From positions 62,001-126,000 of the forward strand of contig JAUIRK010000404.1 of assembly GCA_030549495.1 (NCBI GenBank): a stretch of 64,000 nt of DNA. The letters are read 5' to 3'. The notes below the pieces were generated by a model. The model saw only the letters and a program-made list of their open reading frames with translations, was not told the DNA's origin and did no database searches. A program made the translations under genes and the position numbers. The stretch comes from Nectonema munidae (lineage: Eukaryota; Nematomorpha; Nectonematoida; Nectonematidae). Below, one piece after another: positions 45,640 through 56,599 of the stretch; position 1 is the stretch's first letter; each line of letters opens with the position of its first letter.

Positions 45640-46475
45640 ATTACTTGTTTAATAAAAAATCTAACTAAAAAATTGCTTTTCACATCATTGCATCATGAGC
45701 TATTTCCTCGTAACTGCCCCTCTGTAAAAATGGGCGGCAGAGGGGAGGGGTGAATTATCCCTTAGTCCCCCTGAAATCAGGCCATTGTATCTATTGAGTT
45801 GAGAGTTTACTTTTGAAAGAAACCCCAATTCTATTTGCAATGTTTTTCTTACGCGAGTTTTACCATCATAAAGCCTACATAATAGTGGCTGACATTTCAG
45901 ACATATCCGTGTTTTTTGAGTTGGATCCCCTTGAATCTTTCATTTTAATCATGATTCTTCGATCTTAAGCATTTTATCATGAAAAACTATCTTGTTTTTT
46001 AAGTTAATTATTATTTTAAAAGTTCGTTTTTGTTTAGTTAGTTTTTATTAGTAAGTGAAGCGAACGACAGTTAAGATGAATTATTTTAGATAAACCTCAC
46101 GTGGCCAATTATATCCATGTTTATTAATTAATTCTGTTCCATTTTGCAATATTCAAAGATATTTGGAAGGATATGAGTTTGTTTACTAAAAAAGTGAATT
46201 CAAGTGGATTTAAATTAAAAAAAAACTTAAAATTTAGAGTTTTTTGACAACACTTTCGATTGGTCTCTCATTTAAAAAATATATTTTCAAATATTTAAAC
46301 TTTTAATTTTTCTGGCTCCAGTATAAGTAGTTATCTGCAATTAATTCAAAAACTAAGTAAATTCAAATATAGTTACTAAATTGTAAGAGCCAATGAATTT
46401 AGAATGCTTCAATTTTGAAAATATATTTTATAAATTTATAAGTCTATATTTTGTAGATATATAGTTTTATTTTTT
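45640..46475. other. No gene recognised
   Basis: AT-rich. A short G-rich stretch at 45,725-45,760 ('gggcggcagaggggagggg') may be a worn element end. No coding signal. Confidence 0.4.
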
Positions 46476-46479
46476 ATAG

Positions 46480-46830
46480 ATTTATTTTTAATAAAATTTA
46501 TGTGATAAAGTTGACCACTCTATAACATAGATATTTAGAAAATAGTGTGACCCTTACAAGATAACATATCTACAAATTATTTCTTAGAAAATATGTAATA
46601 CCAATGAAATCAGCGTTAAAATGCTAGTTTACATTTATTTTGGGATAAACATTGTTAATTTTATATATACTACTTTTTGAAAGGTTGGGTACTTTTTGAT
46701 TGATGTTTTGACATAGCTACAATGTATTTTGTAAAAATTAAGTAATACCAATGAAATCAGCCTATCTGAAAAAGCATCTATTACAAAGAATATCTTATTG
46801 ACAGCTACTGTCAATTTTGATTTATATCAT
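46480..46830 (-). repeat. Probable relic of Family A left-arm units
   Basis: 'gtaataccaatgaaatcagc' occurs at about 46,592 and again at about 46,742, 150 bp apart. The second is followed by 'tatctgaaaa'. This resembles the Family A left-arm word 'atatcaccactgaattcagc' plus 'atacttgaaaa' with the same period. Between them 'tttttgattgatgttttgac' resembles the unit's 'tttgattgattttca'. The relic is strongly diverged. Confidence 0.4.
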
Positions 46831-46839
46831 CTTTCACTT

Positions 46840-47371
46840 TTCTCTCTATTCTCAATTTTTTTATCCTGCCTCATATAGGTTAAAAAAAATTATTTTGTTT
46901 TTTTGTCCTGAACATATGTGTACTGGAATAATATACGAAATGTTAAAATTAGTCTGTATCCGCTCCGTCCCACATTTTGTTATTTTGCACCCGTCCCGCA
47001 TGAAAAAAACGCTTTTCGTGCTGCTTTCTTTTTAAATGGAATTTCATAATTGAAGGCAGTCGATTTTTATTTCTTGGGACACTGATATCACGTAGGTCCT
47101 CAAAGAGTTGAAACGCACACCCGTACACAGGGTTGCGAGTTGGAGATTTTAAACCGATATGAGTGGGCATCTAATAAAATTTAGCAATGGGAGGCGAATT
47201 TTTTTAAATAATGAAAAGTAGTTCAATTTTTGTGAGAATATGGAGTGACACTTCCTTAGTCGAAGCCGGAAGTAAGAGTTAGCGTTAAATGTATTAAGTT
47301 TTTATGTATTTGGAGTCGGAGTAGATTTTTAATCTCATTTTTGTAGGAACTAGGAGTAAGAAAATAAAAAC
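46840..47371. other. Intergenic repeat scraps
   Basis: Contains 'cacccgtcccgcatg' near 46,990, resembling some hAT ends, and 'ggagtcggagtag' near 47,311, a word that recurs in related form at 50.5 and 51.3 kb. No gene was seen. The segment ends at the poly(A) signal of the NFX1-like gene. Confidence 0.35.
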
Positions 47372-47377
47372 TTTATT
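47372..47377 (-). terminator. Poly(A) signal of the NFX1-like gene
   Basis: AATAAA on the minus strand, starting 9 nt past the stop codon. This gives an exceptionally short 3' UTR. Confidence 0.55.
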
Positions 47378-47385
47378 CACCGAAG

Positions 47386-50055
47386 TTATAAAAAGGCTTT
47401 CTTTGAATTTCCTTTCAGAGTTTCTGTAAGTAATATGGAAGGAATTGAAGAAGTAGCTTCATACGCAAAAAGCTCGATTTGATTTTTAGTGTAGCATTTA
47501 AAGTTGATGGAAAAATACTTTGCGTATTCGAGAAGTATTCTGCGCTTCCAGGCAGAAATGGAATCGAAATAAAGAGAAGCGGCTCTGAAGTTACGTGCTT
47601 TCAAAACCAAAGTTACCAACATATTTTCTACTTGTTCAACATAGTTTACGTACTTTGATGAAAACTTAACCAATTCTTCAGAATAAGGAGAGACGGGAGT
47701 TTTTACGGGATAAATTTCAGGGATGTAAAACACTTCTTTGTCGGCCATTTTCTCGTCAAGACTGCACCTAAACTTGCAATCAATTTGAAGAAGAGTATTC
47801 AAATTTACTTTTGTGATGATTGCGATAAAATTTTGTAAGGAAACATTGATGGATATATCACTGCTGTTTAATTCATCATTCGTATCCCAATAATCTACAC
47901 CTCCTTTCTTGTACTTAATTAAAACCTTCTTAGTTTCGAGAGCTTTTTTGAAATGATCAAATATCTCTTTATATGAAGAATATGAGTAAAAGCATGGAAA
48001 GGAAGAAGTCAGGCGCCCACAATCACAAGAAAGGGATATTGAAGATGGGCAATGTGAGTAATTGAGACATTTAATGTCTTTATTTGAGACGTGACAAAGC
48101 AAACCACACATATGAGAGCATATCGTTCTAGGCTGAAAGCATAGTTGATCACAAATAAAGTCTATGCCAGGGCCGGATACACAGGCACTCGAATGACACT
48201 CCTTCTTGCATTTATGCATGCCACAGGGGAGCAACTTGTCACAAGCCATACGACAACTTTGCCTAGGCATACAGCAAGCTACATTCTGAAGTGTTTTGTG
48301 CTCACCTAAGCAAAGCTTACTTGCGGGATAGGTGCATGGCGGGCATGTTTCGTTGCAGTGGCAGTTATGGGTAGCTGGATGCGAGCAGGGGTGATGGCGA
48401 GTACACGCTTCCTCGCAAATTGGGCGAGTAGTGCCACAGTCTATGGGCGGTAGGAGAACGGTTGCGTTACAGTGACATCTCCACTCCTCAAAAGATACGT
48501 TGCTACACGAGTGGCATTTACCCGAGTGGCACAGATTTTGACAGCGATGATTTCCACACTTGAGAACCCTATTACAAGTTTTGATGCAGATATGCAGACC
48601 GTCAACGTCCACGGGCTGAGAAGAGTCCGAAGCTAATTTCAAAAAAGGACAACATACCTTTTGGCAGTAGTGTCTATTACAGTTCTTCTTACTTTTACAC
48701 ACTTGTGTGCACACAACTTCTTTCTTGCTTTCTTTGCAAGGCACGCTCAGGAGCTGGGAACCGCATCTACATCTGGCACTTTGCATTTTGTCGCAAAAAC
48801 AATCTCCTTCATGGCATTTTAAAATGCAGAAATGCTGCGCACAACAATTCATTTCTCGGCCACACACTTCGCCACAAGACGGCACTGGATCCGAACATGT
48901 CATTCTGGGAGAATTTAATAACTCGTCTATTTTTGTTTTGCCACAAAAACATGTCTGTAATAAGTTAGGAGATAGTGGGCATAATTGACATTCCCCTTCA
49001 TGACAGGATAACTGACATTTATGATTCTCGCAAGAGAGGATCCTTGAACAAATTTTGTCACAATTGTATCTTGAACGAATCACGCCTTCTTCGCCAGAAA
49101 TGAGATCTAAGTCAGCAATGCTAATAGAAAACGTTTGTCTGTCATTACACTTGACACGTCTAAGGGACTGTTCGCAAAAGCACATCTGTGTAAATTCATA
49201 AGAACACTGCATACAGTCATATTCATGACAAGGAACGCTACATGCGTGTAGATCACAAGTTAAAACTTTACCACAAAGAGCATTACACGAGTATGGCTTG
49301 TGATCTTGACATGTGACCAATTTGCTTTCGCGTAGGCAAAAACATCTACTCTGAAAGTATGCGGTGCATTTGAGGCAGGGACCAGGATGACAGAGCAGAG
49401 AGCAAGGATGTTTGCAATGGTTGAACTTGGACTTCACTTTCCCACAAACATTGCCACAACTGTGCGGCGTGTAATTATTTCGCTTGATGAAAGGAGGGTC
49501 CTCACTCTTTCCACAATAACAGAGATAGCGTGAAGGAACGTAATTGTAGTCTTGCTGACAACCAGCTGGACACTTCCAGGAAAGCAGCCTAGATGCGTCC
49601 ATTTCAATAGAATGTGAAGAGGTAGGCTCGGCTGCCTTGAGACAGCTGAATGCCCAATTCTGGGCACAAGTTAAGTGAAAGATTTGATAGCATGAAATGC
49701 AGTTCCAAACTTTACCAGAAGATTTAATGACTTCGCAGCAAATCATGCACTCATAGGACTGCTTTTTGATATTTTCAAGCAACAAATCTCTTTGAGAGCA
49801 TTTACTCACAAGAGGATTCTTGTCAGCTCTTTTCATTACTCTTTTATCTGCTGGGCACGTGGAGGGGGTGGGTACTTGTTGACTTGTTGGAGTCGTGATT
49901 CGCGACGAATTATCCCTTACTCTCTGACTCTTCCAACCTTTTGGAATACCGTTTTCTTTCCTATTATTTTTTGTATTTGTATCGAATGAAATCGACATAC
50001 TTTTACTCGCTATTACGGTAACTTTATTATTTGTATTTTTTCTAGTATCCATCAT
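47386..50055 (-). CDS. NFX1/shuttle craft-type zinc-finger protein
   Basis: An uninterrupted frame of 889 residues from the first ATG (50,055). A basic, Ser/Asn-rich N-terminus (about 1-95) precedes a RING-CH-type domain (about 100-170: YECMICCEVIKSSGKVWNCI, then SCYQIFHLTC). Eight or nine NF-X1-type zinc fingers follow (about 190-680), such as CGNVCGK...CKHPCSLLCHPGPC and CGMHKCKKECHSSAC. An R3H-like end (about 780-880) aligns with NFX1 '[20 protein letters not shown]' but reads AWKRRILLEYAKYF, so the R3H histidine is Leu. Family members act as transcription or RNA regulators and as RING ubiquitin ligases. Human NFX1 and Drosophila stc are about 1100 residues, so this one is shorter. No coding introns are seen. 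A ttttttag acceptor 10 nt before the ATG may end a 5'-UTR intron. Confidence 0.9.
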   Translation of the reverse strand: MMDTRKNTNNKVTVIASKSMSISFDTNTKNNRKENGIPKGWKSQRVRDNSSRITTPTSQQVPTPSTCPADKRVMKRADKNPLVSKCSQRDLLLENIKKQSYECMICCEVIKSSGKVWNCISCYQIFHLTCAQNWAFSCLKAAEPTSSHSIEMDASRLLSWKCPAGCQQDYNYVPSRYLCYCGKSEDPPFIKRNNYTPHSCGNVCGKVKSKFNHCKHPCSLLCHPGPCLKCTAYFQSRCFCLRESKLVTCQDHKPYSCNALCGKVLTCDLHACSVPCHEYDCMQCSYEFTQMCFCEQSLRRVKCNDRQTFSISIADLDLISGEEGVIRSRYNCDKICSRILSCENHKCQLSCHEGECQLCPLSPNLLQTCFCGKTKIDELLNSPRMTCSDPVPSCGEVCGREMNCCAQHFCILKCHEGDCFCDKMQSARCRCGSQLLSVPCKESKKEVVCTQVCKSKKNCNRHYCQKVCCPFLKLASDSSQPVDVDGLHICIKTCNRVLKCGNHRCQNLCHSGKCHSCSNVSFEEWRCHCNATVLLPPIDCGTTRPICEEACTRHHPCSHPATHNCHCNETCPPCTYPASKLCLGEHKTLQNVACCMPRQSCRMACDKLLPCGMHKCKKECHSSACVSGPGIDFICDQLCFQPRTICSHMCGLLCHVSNKDIKCLNYSHCPSSISLSCDCGRLTSSFPCFYSYSSYKEIFDHFKKALETKKVLIKYKKGGVDYWDTNDELNSSDISINVSLQNFIAIITKVNLNTLLQIDCKFRCSLDEKMADKEVFYIPEIYPVKTPVSPYSEELVKFSSKYVNYVEQVENMLVTLVLKARNFRAASLYFDSISAWKRRILLEYAKYFSINFKCYTKNQIELFAYEATSSIPSILLTETLKGNSKKAFL

Positions 50056-50065
50056 TATTTTCAAA

Positions 50066-50728
50066 CTAAAAAAATAAAAATAAAGTATTTAAAAGAATGC
50101 AGACAATAAAGTATTAATCAAATCTAAATAATTGAAAAATATTTATATCTATTAGTTGTAAGCGAGTCTTTAAATTTTCTGTCAAAAAAAGATTTAATTT
50201 GTAATCTATATTTACACATAATTTATATATATACTATTCCACTCTGAGTATCAGAGCAAAAAATAAATAGTAAAGTGTACAAACATGACGTCACATTCTC
50301 GATAAACCAAAAATATCTGCTCTAAAAGATTAGAAAATTGAAAAAAGACAGCGGTTCGAATCTTAGCAATGAACAATTGTTATCAAAAAGAAAAGGTTAA
50401 TGGTCAATCTGACACAAGACTTCTCTTTATCGCTAACCACTCCATAAAATGCAAGCATGTGCTACACTAAAAAAAGTAAGAATAGGTCAAAGAGTTAGGA
50501 GTGACTTATTTATAATTTTTCGATACCGACTCCACCTATTTATATTAATGCGACTTTAACTTTAAAAATTTATAATTACGAAACATTACCTTTTTTGTTT
50601 CAAATATTATAAGCTTCCAAATTGAAATGATGTAAAATTGCTTTAGAAACATGAGTTATTATAAATAACTAATTAGTTAGTTATCAATCTATATATGTGC
50701 CATATTTCAAGGTCGTTTGTGAATGTTG
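50066..50728. other. Upstream flank of the NFX1-like gene
   Basis: On the minus strand a polypyrimidine tract ending in AG (about 50,090-50,066) looks like a 3' splice site for a 5'-UTR exon. Further out the sequence is AT-rich. Near 50,510 a 'taccgactccacc' word resembles the GGAGTCGG-type scrap at 47.3 kb. No gene. Confidence 0.4.
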
Positions 50729-50736
50729 ATTTAGAT

Positions 50737-51042
50737 CACGGATCCGCAAACTTTTTTACCCGTCGACCCCCTCATAGAACATTTGTCTTCACATCGACCC
50801 CCACCCCACATAAAAATGTTTCATAAAAGCATTAATCAATGTCAACAATTAAGAGAGAAATAGAAACCAAAAATGTTTCATATATCCTACACTATACAAT
50901 GTGTTAAACTATGTTTTAAAAGAAAAAGGAGATTTATTTAAAAAAAGCATAAAACAATTTGGTAAGTTTTTCTATCTTATCGACCCCAAAAGATCGGTTA
51001 TGGACCCCCAGGGGTCGATATCGACCACTTTGCCGACCCCTG
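50737..51042. mobile_element. hAT MITE with perfect 8-bp duplication
   Basis: A 306-bp element with left end CACGGATCCGCAAACTTTTT and right end, inverted, CAGGGGTCGGCAAAGTGGTC. It is flanked by a perfect duplication ATTTAGAT (50,729-50,736 and 51,043-51,050). Near both ends CGACCCC words form sub-terminal repeats. There is no coding capacity. Confidence 0.85.
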
Positions 51043-51050
51043 ATTTAGAT

Positions 51051-51630
51051 AGTCATTGAAAGATGTTATGAATCATACATACTTGGGCTTTATGTTGCAA
51101 TGTCTGATCTGTTTTCTTTGACATAATTTATTATAATGTTGTTTTATTGATTAATAATTGTAGTTAAGTGTACAAGGTGTGTAATAAAGAAAGTTGTTTT
51201 AAATTTTATTGAATTTTCAGTCTTTTTCAATGAGTTGAAAAAACACAACGTTAGACTAACATGATAAAGAGTTATTTATGAATATAACTATTTTTAAAAT
51301 CAGAGTCGCAGTTGTAAAAATTATTACAACTCTGACTCGTTCTCAAAACGTTCGACTCTATTGATTCCGACTCCAGAACTCATTGCGTTCGCAATCCAGC
51401 AAAAGGGATTTAAAGAATAAAAGCGACAACCTGAGCTTTAATGTCTTTATGGAAAGAATATAAGAATGGAGCAAATTGTTGAGATAAATAAATGGCTAGA
51501 ACGAGCGCGGTCAAGACTCCTTCTAATTGCTCGAACATCGTAGCATAAAAAATGATTTGCTAACTACGAAAATTATTTTGTATATTCCAAGAGGTCGTTC
51601 CTTAAATATGCCGAAAATATGAAAATTTTA
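51051..51630. other. No gene recognised
   Basis: AT-rich. It contains 'ctctgactcgttctc' and 'gattccgactccaga' near 51,330-51,375, related to the GGAGTCGG words on the other side of the hAT MITE. Together these may be the arms of one older repeat. Confidence 0.35.
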
Positions 51631-51638
51631 ATATAGAA

Positions 51639-52235
51639 AAGGGGTGTCAAACGTGAGGCCTATCGACTATTTCTGACAAGATAATCATTGATTTGAAACT
51701 TGAGTTTTCCATTCATCCTCTTTTAGAGTCTATGCATTAGAATTACCATCAGATTTTCAGCTAGAAAGCATCCACTTATAATGTGATGATTCTCTAATAA
51801 AACAATTTTTTTAGTCTGATTGATTTTACAAATGTCTTATTTCTAAATTTTCGAAAATAACTTCATTGGTTTCAAATGTTTTGGCACGACTTATCTATGT
51901 AAGCAATTTTTTCCAAAAATGAATATTTGTAAGTCAAAGAACAGGACAATAGTAAGAACTGATCAGATAAATGATATTTTAACAGTTTCTGCTGCTACGA
52001 ATTTAATTTCGAATTTTGATAAAATTGTTAAGAAGAGATGTCAAGTTTCTGGAAAATTGGAATAGAAAAATTAAGCATAAAGACTTCATTCACATCTTTT
52101 TAATTCTCTTTTAAAAATTATTCTGATATTGTTGGTTTCAAAATATGAATATGTGTATTTTTTGAACCCAAGGATCCGCAAGAACTGTAAATATTCAAAA
52201 TGCTGCTCTCAAGTGATTTAAGCTTGATACCCCAG
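51639..52235 (+). mobile_element. hAT deletion derivative, copy 2
   Basis: A 597-bp element matching the copy at 36.16 kb throughout. The left end is (CA)GGGGTGTCAAACGTGAGGCC with its first base altered, and the right end, inverted, is CTGGGGTATCAAGC. The flanking duplication is ATATAGAA (51,631-51,638) and ATATAGAC (52,236-52,243). The interior encodes the same transposase C-terminal remnant, for example 'gattttcagctagaaagc' and 'agagatgtcaagtttctgg'. No LINE is inserted here, so this copy shows the pre-insertion state of the other. Confidence 0.8.
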
Positions 52236-52351
52236 ATATAGACGCCTCTAAAAAAAATTATATAATATTTAAACAATGATTACGAAAATATATACATTAT
52301 AATAAAAACCGAACTGGTTAATTATAAAAATCATCATTCTGCTTATATATA

Positions 52352-54177
52352 CAGTATACATTCACTATAAGCACACATTCCTACAGTCCCATTAATTTCA
52401 AAGTGTATTTCAATACAAATGATCATTACAAGCACCAAATCATTATAAGCACGGAATGAAACCTGCAAAAACTTATATTTGATGCACGAAAAAAACAGAC
52501 AAAAGATCGTGGAATCATTTTATCTCAAACTCTTTACGTTAACTAATTTTACTCCTAAGAAGTCTTAGGGCATGGTGTAATCAAAAGCAAAATAGAACTC
52601 ATTTAATATTTTTGTTTTTTAATGTAAAATTACACGATATTAATGATTACTTACTGAATTAATATTTTCCCACATACAACTATAAAACCTTGAAGAGTTC
52701 TACTACCAGAAACAAGGCTGTTTGTTACACACACTCAAAAAAGTTAATATACATAATATAAAAAAAATGTTAGTATTACTTTTCAATATATTAACAGTAT
52801 TTTCTATTTGTAACAGTTTGTTTAATCTTGATTTAATACAAAAAAACATGGTTTCAATTTCATTGAATATGGGGACAAGAAGAACGCATCGGTATTTTTA
52901 CAACGTAGAAATATTTAGAAAATATGTTTTTATAGTTTTATGTGGGAAAAAATAATTCAATAAGTAATCGGGATGAATAAGTTGGAAATATATTTCAGCT
53001 TTTCGATATTTTACTAATAAATTTCTTGGCATTCAAAATGTTTATTTATTCACTCGAAATTTATATTTTTGCAATTGACTATAATATGCCATATGGTTAA
53101 GCGTGAACACGAAGAAAAGGTAAGTGCAGATAAAAACAAATGCAAAAAATGTAAGACGTTTATTTTAACTGATATTCTAAAAAATATATCTTAAAAGTTG
53201 TGTTTTTAAAGCTATTGAGGCGGATTTTTTAGAGCTACACCAGGTGGTGGTACACTTGCTAGTAAAAATAAATTTGTTAGTGGAAGTAAAAATATTAAAT
53301 AGATTTCTTTTGTTTGTGGGAGCAAACATATCTGGTTGTGAAAAGCTGCCTATGTTAGTAATTAAAAAGTTCCAATATCCCAGATCTTTTAAAAACAAGA
53401 AGGATCACCAGCATGTTCAATATAAATACAATAAAGCATCATGGATGACTAAAGAAAAATGCTTTGATCCTTGAAAAACAGTGGAATCGCGCACAAAAAA
53501 ACATTAAAACTTTTAATATCGAATTATTTTTCATGCCATCTAACACAACTTCTATACTACGACCAATGGATACTTGCATTATACGAAACATTAATAAAGC
53601 ACACTATCGAAAAAATTTAATGAAAGAAATTATAGCTCGTTTGGATAGTGGTCAAGGTGAAACAATGGAGAAGACTACAAAGTCTAACGCAATACTACGT
53701 TTTAATTGACACAATAAAAAAATGTTTTAATAAATTTTAGCTTGAATAAAGAAATGGATCGTTGAATTTATTGGAACAAGAAATTTATTAAAGAGAAAAT
53801 TTTGGATTAATCGATATCTTTATTGGTTATGATAATGTAATATTTCCCTAGGAAGCCGTACAAACGATGGATCCACTTAAAAAACTGTTTAAAAAATATG
53901 GAGTTACAACATTGTATCTAAAAAAAGGGAAAAAATCTCTTCAAGATTAAGTTATTGATAGTATAAGATTACGCCAATTCTCAATTCGTGATAAATTTGC
54001 ATTCTTTTTAATAAAGCTCATTTGTTATTTGAAAAATAATATAGTTTTTTTAAGTTTTGTTTGTGATTAGTAATTCACTCTATCATTTTTACAAATAATT
54101 TTTGGATATAAGGACATAATCGCTATAAGCGCAATTTTGAGCAATTCCAAGTTAGTGTTTATATTGAGAATTGATCC
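52352..54177 (+). mobile_element. pogo/Tigger-type element, decayed
   Basis: The left end CAGTATACATTCACTATAAG and the right end (inverted, near 54,177: AATTCTCAATATAAACAC) are similar over about 18 bases. TA dinucleotides lie outside, as expected for the Tc1/mariner superfamily. The 1.8-kb length fits an autonomous pogo element. 'cattataagcac' and 'cgctataagcgc' words repeat just inside the ends. Confidence 0.6.
53170..53710 (+). pseudogene. pogo/Tigger transposase fragment (DDE core)
   Basis: 53,244-53,474 reads NRFLLFVGANISGCEKLPML and VIKKFQYPRSFKNKK, then KASWMTKEKCFDP. 53,490-53,706 reads NIELFFMPSNTTSILRPMDT and CIIRNINKAHYRKNLMKEII. In pogo/Tigger/jerky transposases these are 'NMDGSEKLKPLVIGKFxNPRCFK', 'ANxxAWMT' and 'VELxFLPPNTTSxLQPMDQGIIRxxKxxYRxxLL'. 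The catalytic 'DNCPAH' block between them is missing from a readable frame, and the N-terminal DNA-binding part is not readable. Confidence 0.8.
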
Positions 54178-54179
54178 TT

Positions 54180-56405
54180 TTATAATAAATTTTGAAAATT
54201 ATATTAAAAAAAATTTACCCACTAAAAAATTTCGAGATGTGCGCACATGATACATATTATTTATTTATCCTAGTTTTACTGACACATTAGATCACTCCTG
54301 TTTAATCTCATTCTGACATATTTTTAAGGAAAATAGCCAAAATCAAAAAAGGACCTATAGCGAAGCTCGAATAGAACCCACTCATGTGGGTTTTAAGCTA
54401 AAAAAAAATGAGCACCACTTCCCTACTGCTTGCTTGATCCGTAAGGCGTAAGCATTTATCGAATGTATGAAATAGCCATTAATATCTTATGAGGTAATTC
54501 GAGTCAAAACCCCCGATAAAAGAATGTTTGAAACATGAATCTACAAAAAATATCTAAAAATTTAAGATTTTTTCTTGTATCCACGCTTTTTTCCAATTAT
54601 TATCTTATATATTTTTCTAATATGTTAAATTTAACACTTTGTTGTTTCACATGAATAAAAAAACAGATACACGATTTCTTAAATTGGTAGTTTAATTGTT
54701 TTTCAAAACAAAGAAATAATGTATTTTGTATGATCACTTTTATCTTTCAAGTCAAATTGATCACTATAATTTCGTGTCAAATTCAGGCGTTTTGTTTTTC
54801 GGGCGTTGACCCAGCACCCTTATGAGGTTCCATTATGTAACAAATTTTTTCCCAAGGCATAAAAAAGTAGGAAACATTTAAGCAAAGAAATTTCCAAACA
54901 GCTAATTTAATTAAAAAATTTTTAATTCGATTTGTTTTTCAAAATAAAGTAAAAAATTTAAAGCCAAACTTTAAATTTTATAGCAGTGTTTGATTTTTGA
55001 CTAGAAAATAATTTATAAACTCTAATCAAAACTTTATAAAAAAGTTTTGACTTAAAAAAGCTTTTCATTCATCAGATCAATATTCCGTAGAGAAAAAGTT
55101 TTAAAATTTATAATTAAAATCTACAAAAATACAAAATGAGCTGACAGAAAAAAAGTTAAATTGCCACCTAATAAAAAAAGATATGAACATGAAACTTGAC
55201 ATAGATATAAATCTCGAGTTTCTTATTCTGAAGAATATCATCTCAATCTATAAAGTTATGTCAAAGACCTCATTCTGATGATAAGAATGCAAAATTTTTA
55301 TAATTATGAACCATTTTTGTTACCTCGATAAGGATTGAAATGTCTATGCGAAAACATTAAAACAAAATTTTTTATTTTTAAAGAAATAAACAAAAATATA
55401 AGTAAAAACATTAAAAATTACTTAACAGGTGAATATATTTAAATTTTATTATAATATTACTTAGATTAACAAATCTAGAAAATGGTAGATTATTCCCAAA
55501 TAAAAAAGGCATGTTTATGCTAAAATGATTTTACAATATTTTTTAATCAATTTTTTTCCTATTTTTCTTTTTGCAAATAACTTCTTACTCATTTTATGAA
55601 AACTATACTACTTAATTGTACAGTTTATTTTATAAAATAACTACACTAAAAAATGAAGATTAAACTTTAAAGACAAGTAGAATTAACTTTAATTTTAATG
55701 TATCCTACGTGTTTATGTATAATATTTTCCAGAAAATAAATTATAACAACTCACCACTATTAAATATCCGTAGACTTTTACTGATTATTTTTTATATGTA
55801 AAACTAGAAGTCGTGTGTTTTTGTCAAGATTTACTGAATAAAAGTAATTATGTAAACACTATCATTTTAAGTTTCAAATTTCAATGGGACTAAAAATGAC
55901 GCTAAAAAGCTTATATCTACTTTTCTAAAATATTATATAATTTGCCTTTTTTTAAATTCCAATCGTTTGGGTAAAGTTATATGTTAATTTAAAGTGAGAT
56001 TGTCGTCAAAAATGACAACAATAGATTCAAAATATTTTTTCATTTTCTTTATATATTTTTTTGTTCCTCTTATGTAGTTGACATAACTCACAATTATTGG
56101 AGCTTGAGGTAAAAGCCCTTTTGGTAACTAAAATATTATAACAATTCGACTGAAAATTTTAATTTACATTAGGTTAAAATGCTAAAGAATTTCAAAAAAT
56201 ACAATTTTCTTTTTGAATTCAATACAAGAAAATGAAATCTATAGAAGGACTTTGTAATGAATTTCACTGAACAAAGGTTATTCATATAAAAAAAATTAAT
56301 TATTTTCATGCCCTGTCTTTGAGAGAGAGAGAGAGAAAAAATTGCAAAGGAAAAGTGTTCACAAAGAGAAAAAAAACTAAAAAATATGTATATCTATATA
56401 TAATA
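54180..56405. other. No gene; one small hairpin
   Basis: Very AT-rich with no coding signal. At 54,375-54,392 AACCCAC-tcat-GTGGGTT forms a perfect 7-bp hairpin. A (GA)n tract lies at 56,321-56,335. Confidence 0.45.
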
Positions 56406-56416
56406 TACATATTTAC

Positions 56417-56590
56417 AATTGAGCCTCAATGGTTGTTATGGTGTACCTCTCAGCTTAAAAGTTGAAGGTCAGGGTTCGATCACCAAGGCTTCTAATTCTT
56501 ATGATAAGCCAAGTGCCAGCTTTCAAGTTTCGACAACTTACAAGCTAGGTTAATTCAACAAACAACAATAATAACATGCATAACAATTTT
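56417..56590 (+). repeat. tRNA-like SINE
   Basis: An A-box-like TGAGCCTCAATGGTTGTTAT starts at about 56,420. A B box GGTTCGATCAC lies at 56,473-56,483. GCCT at the 5' side can pair with AGGC after the B box, as in a tRNA acceptor stem. A tail of 'caataataacatgcataaca' follows, like the SINE at 12.9 kb. The intervening arm does not fold into a good tRNA, so a SINE is preferred. Confidence 0.55.
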
Positions 56591-56599
56591 TTAAATTAG

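Noticed and set aside
48705-48988. Plus-strand frames of about 90 codons
   Set aside because: Antisense to the Cys-rich NFX1-like coding region; the minus-strand frame has ordered zinc-finger motifs.
50056-50064. NFX1-like start at 50,064
   Set aside because: That codon is TTG; the first ATG in frame is at 50,055, shortly after a splice-acceptor-like tract.
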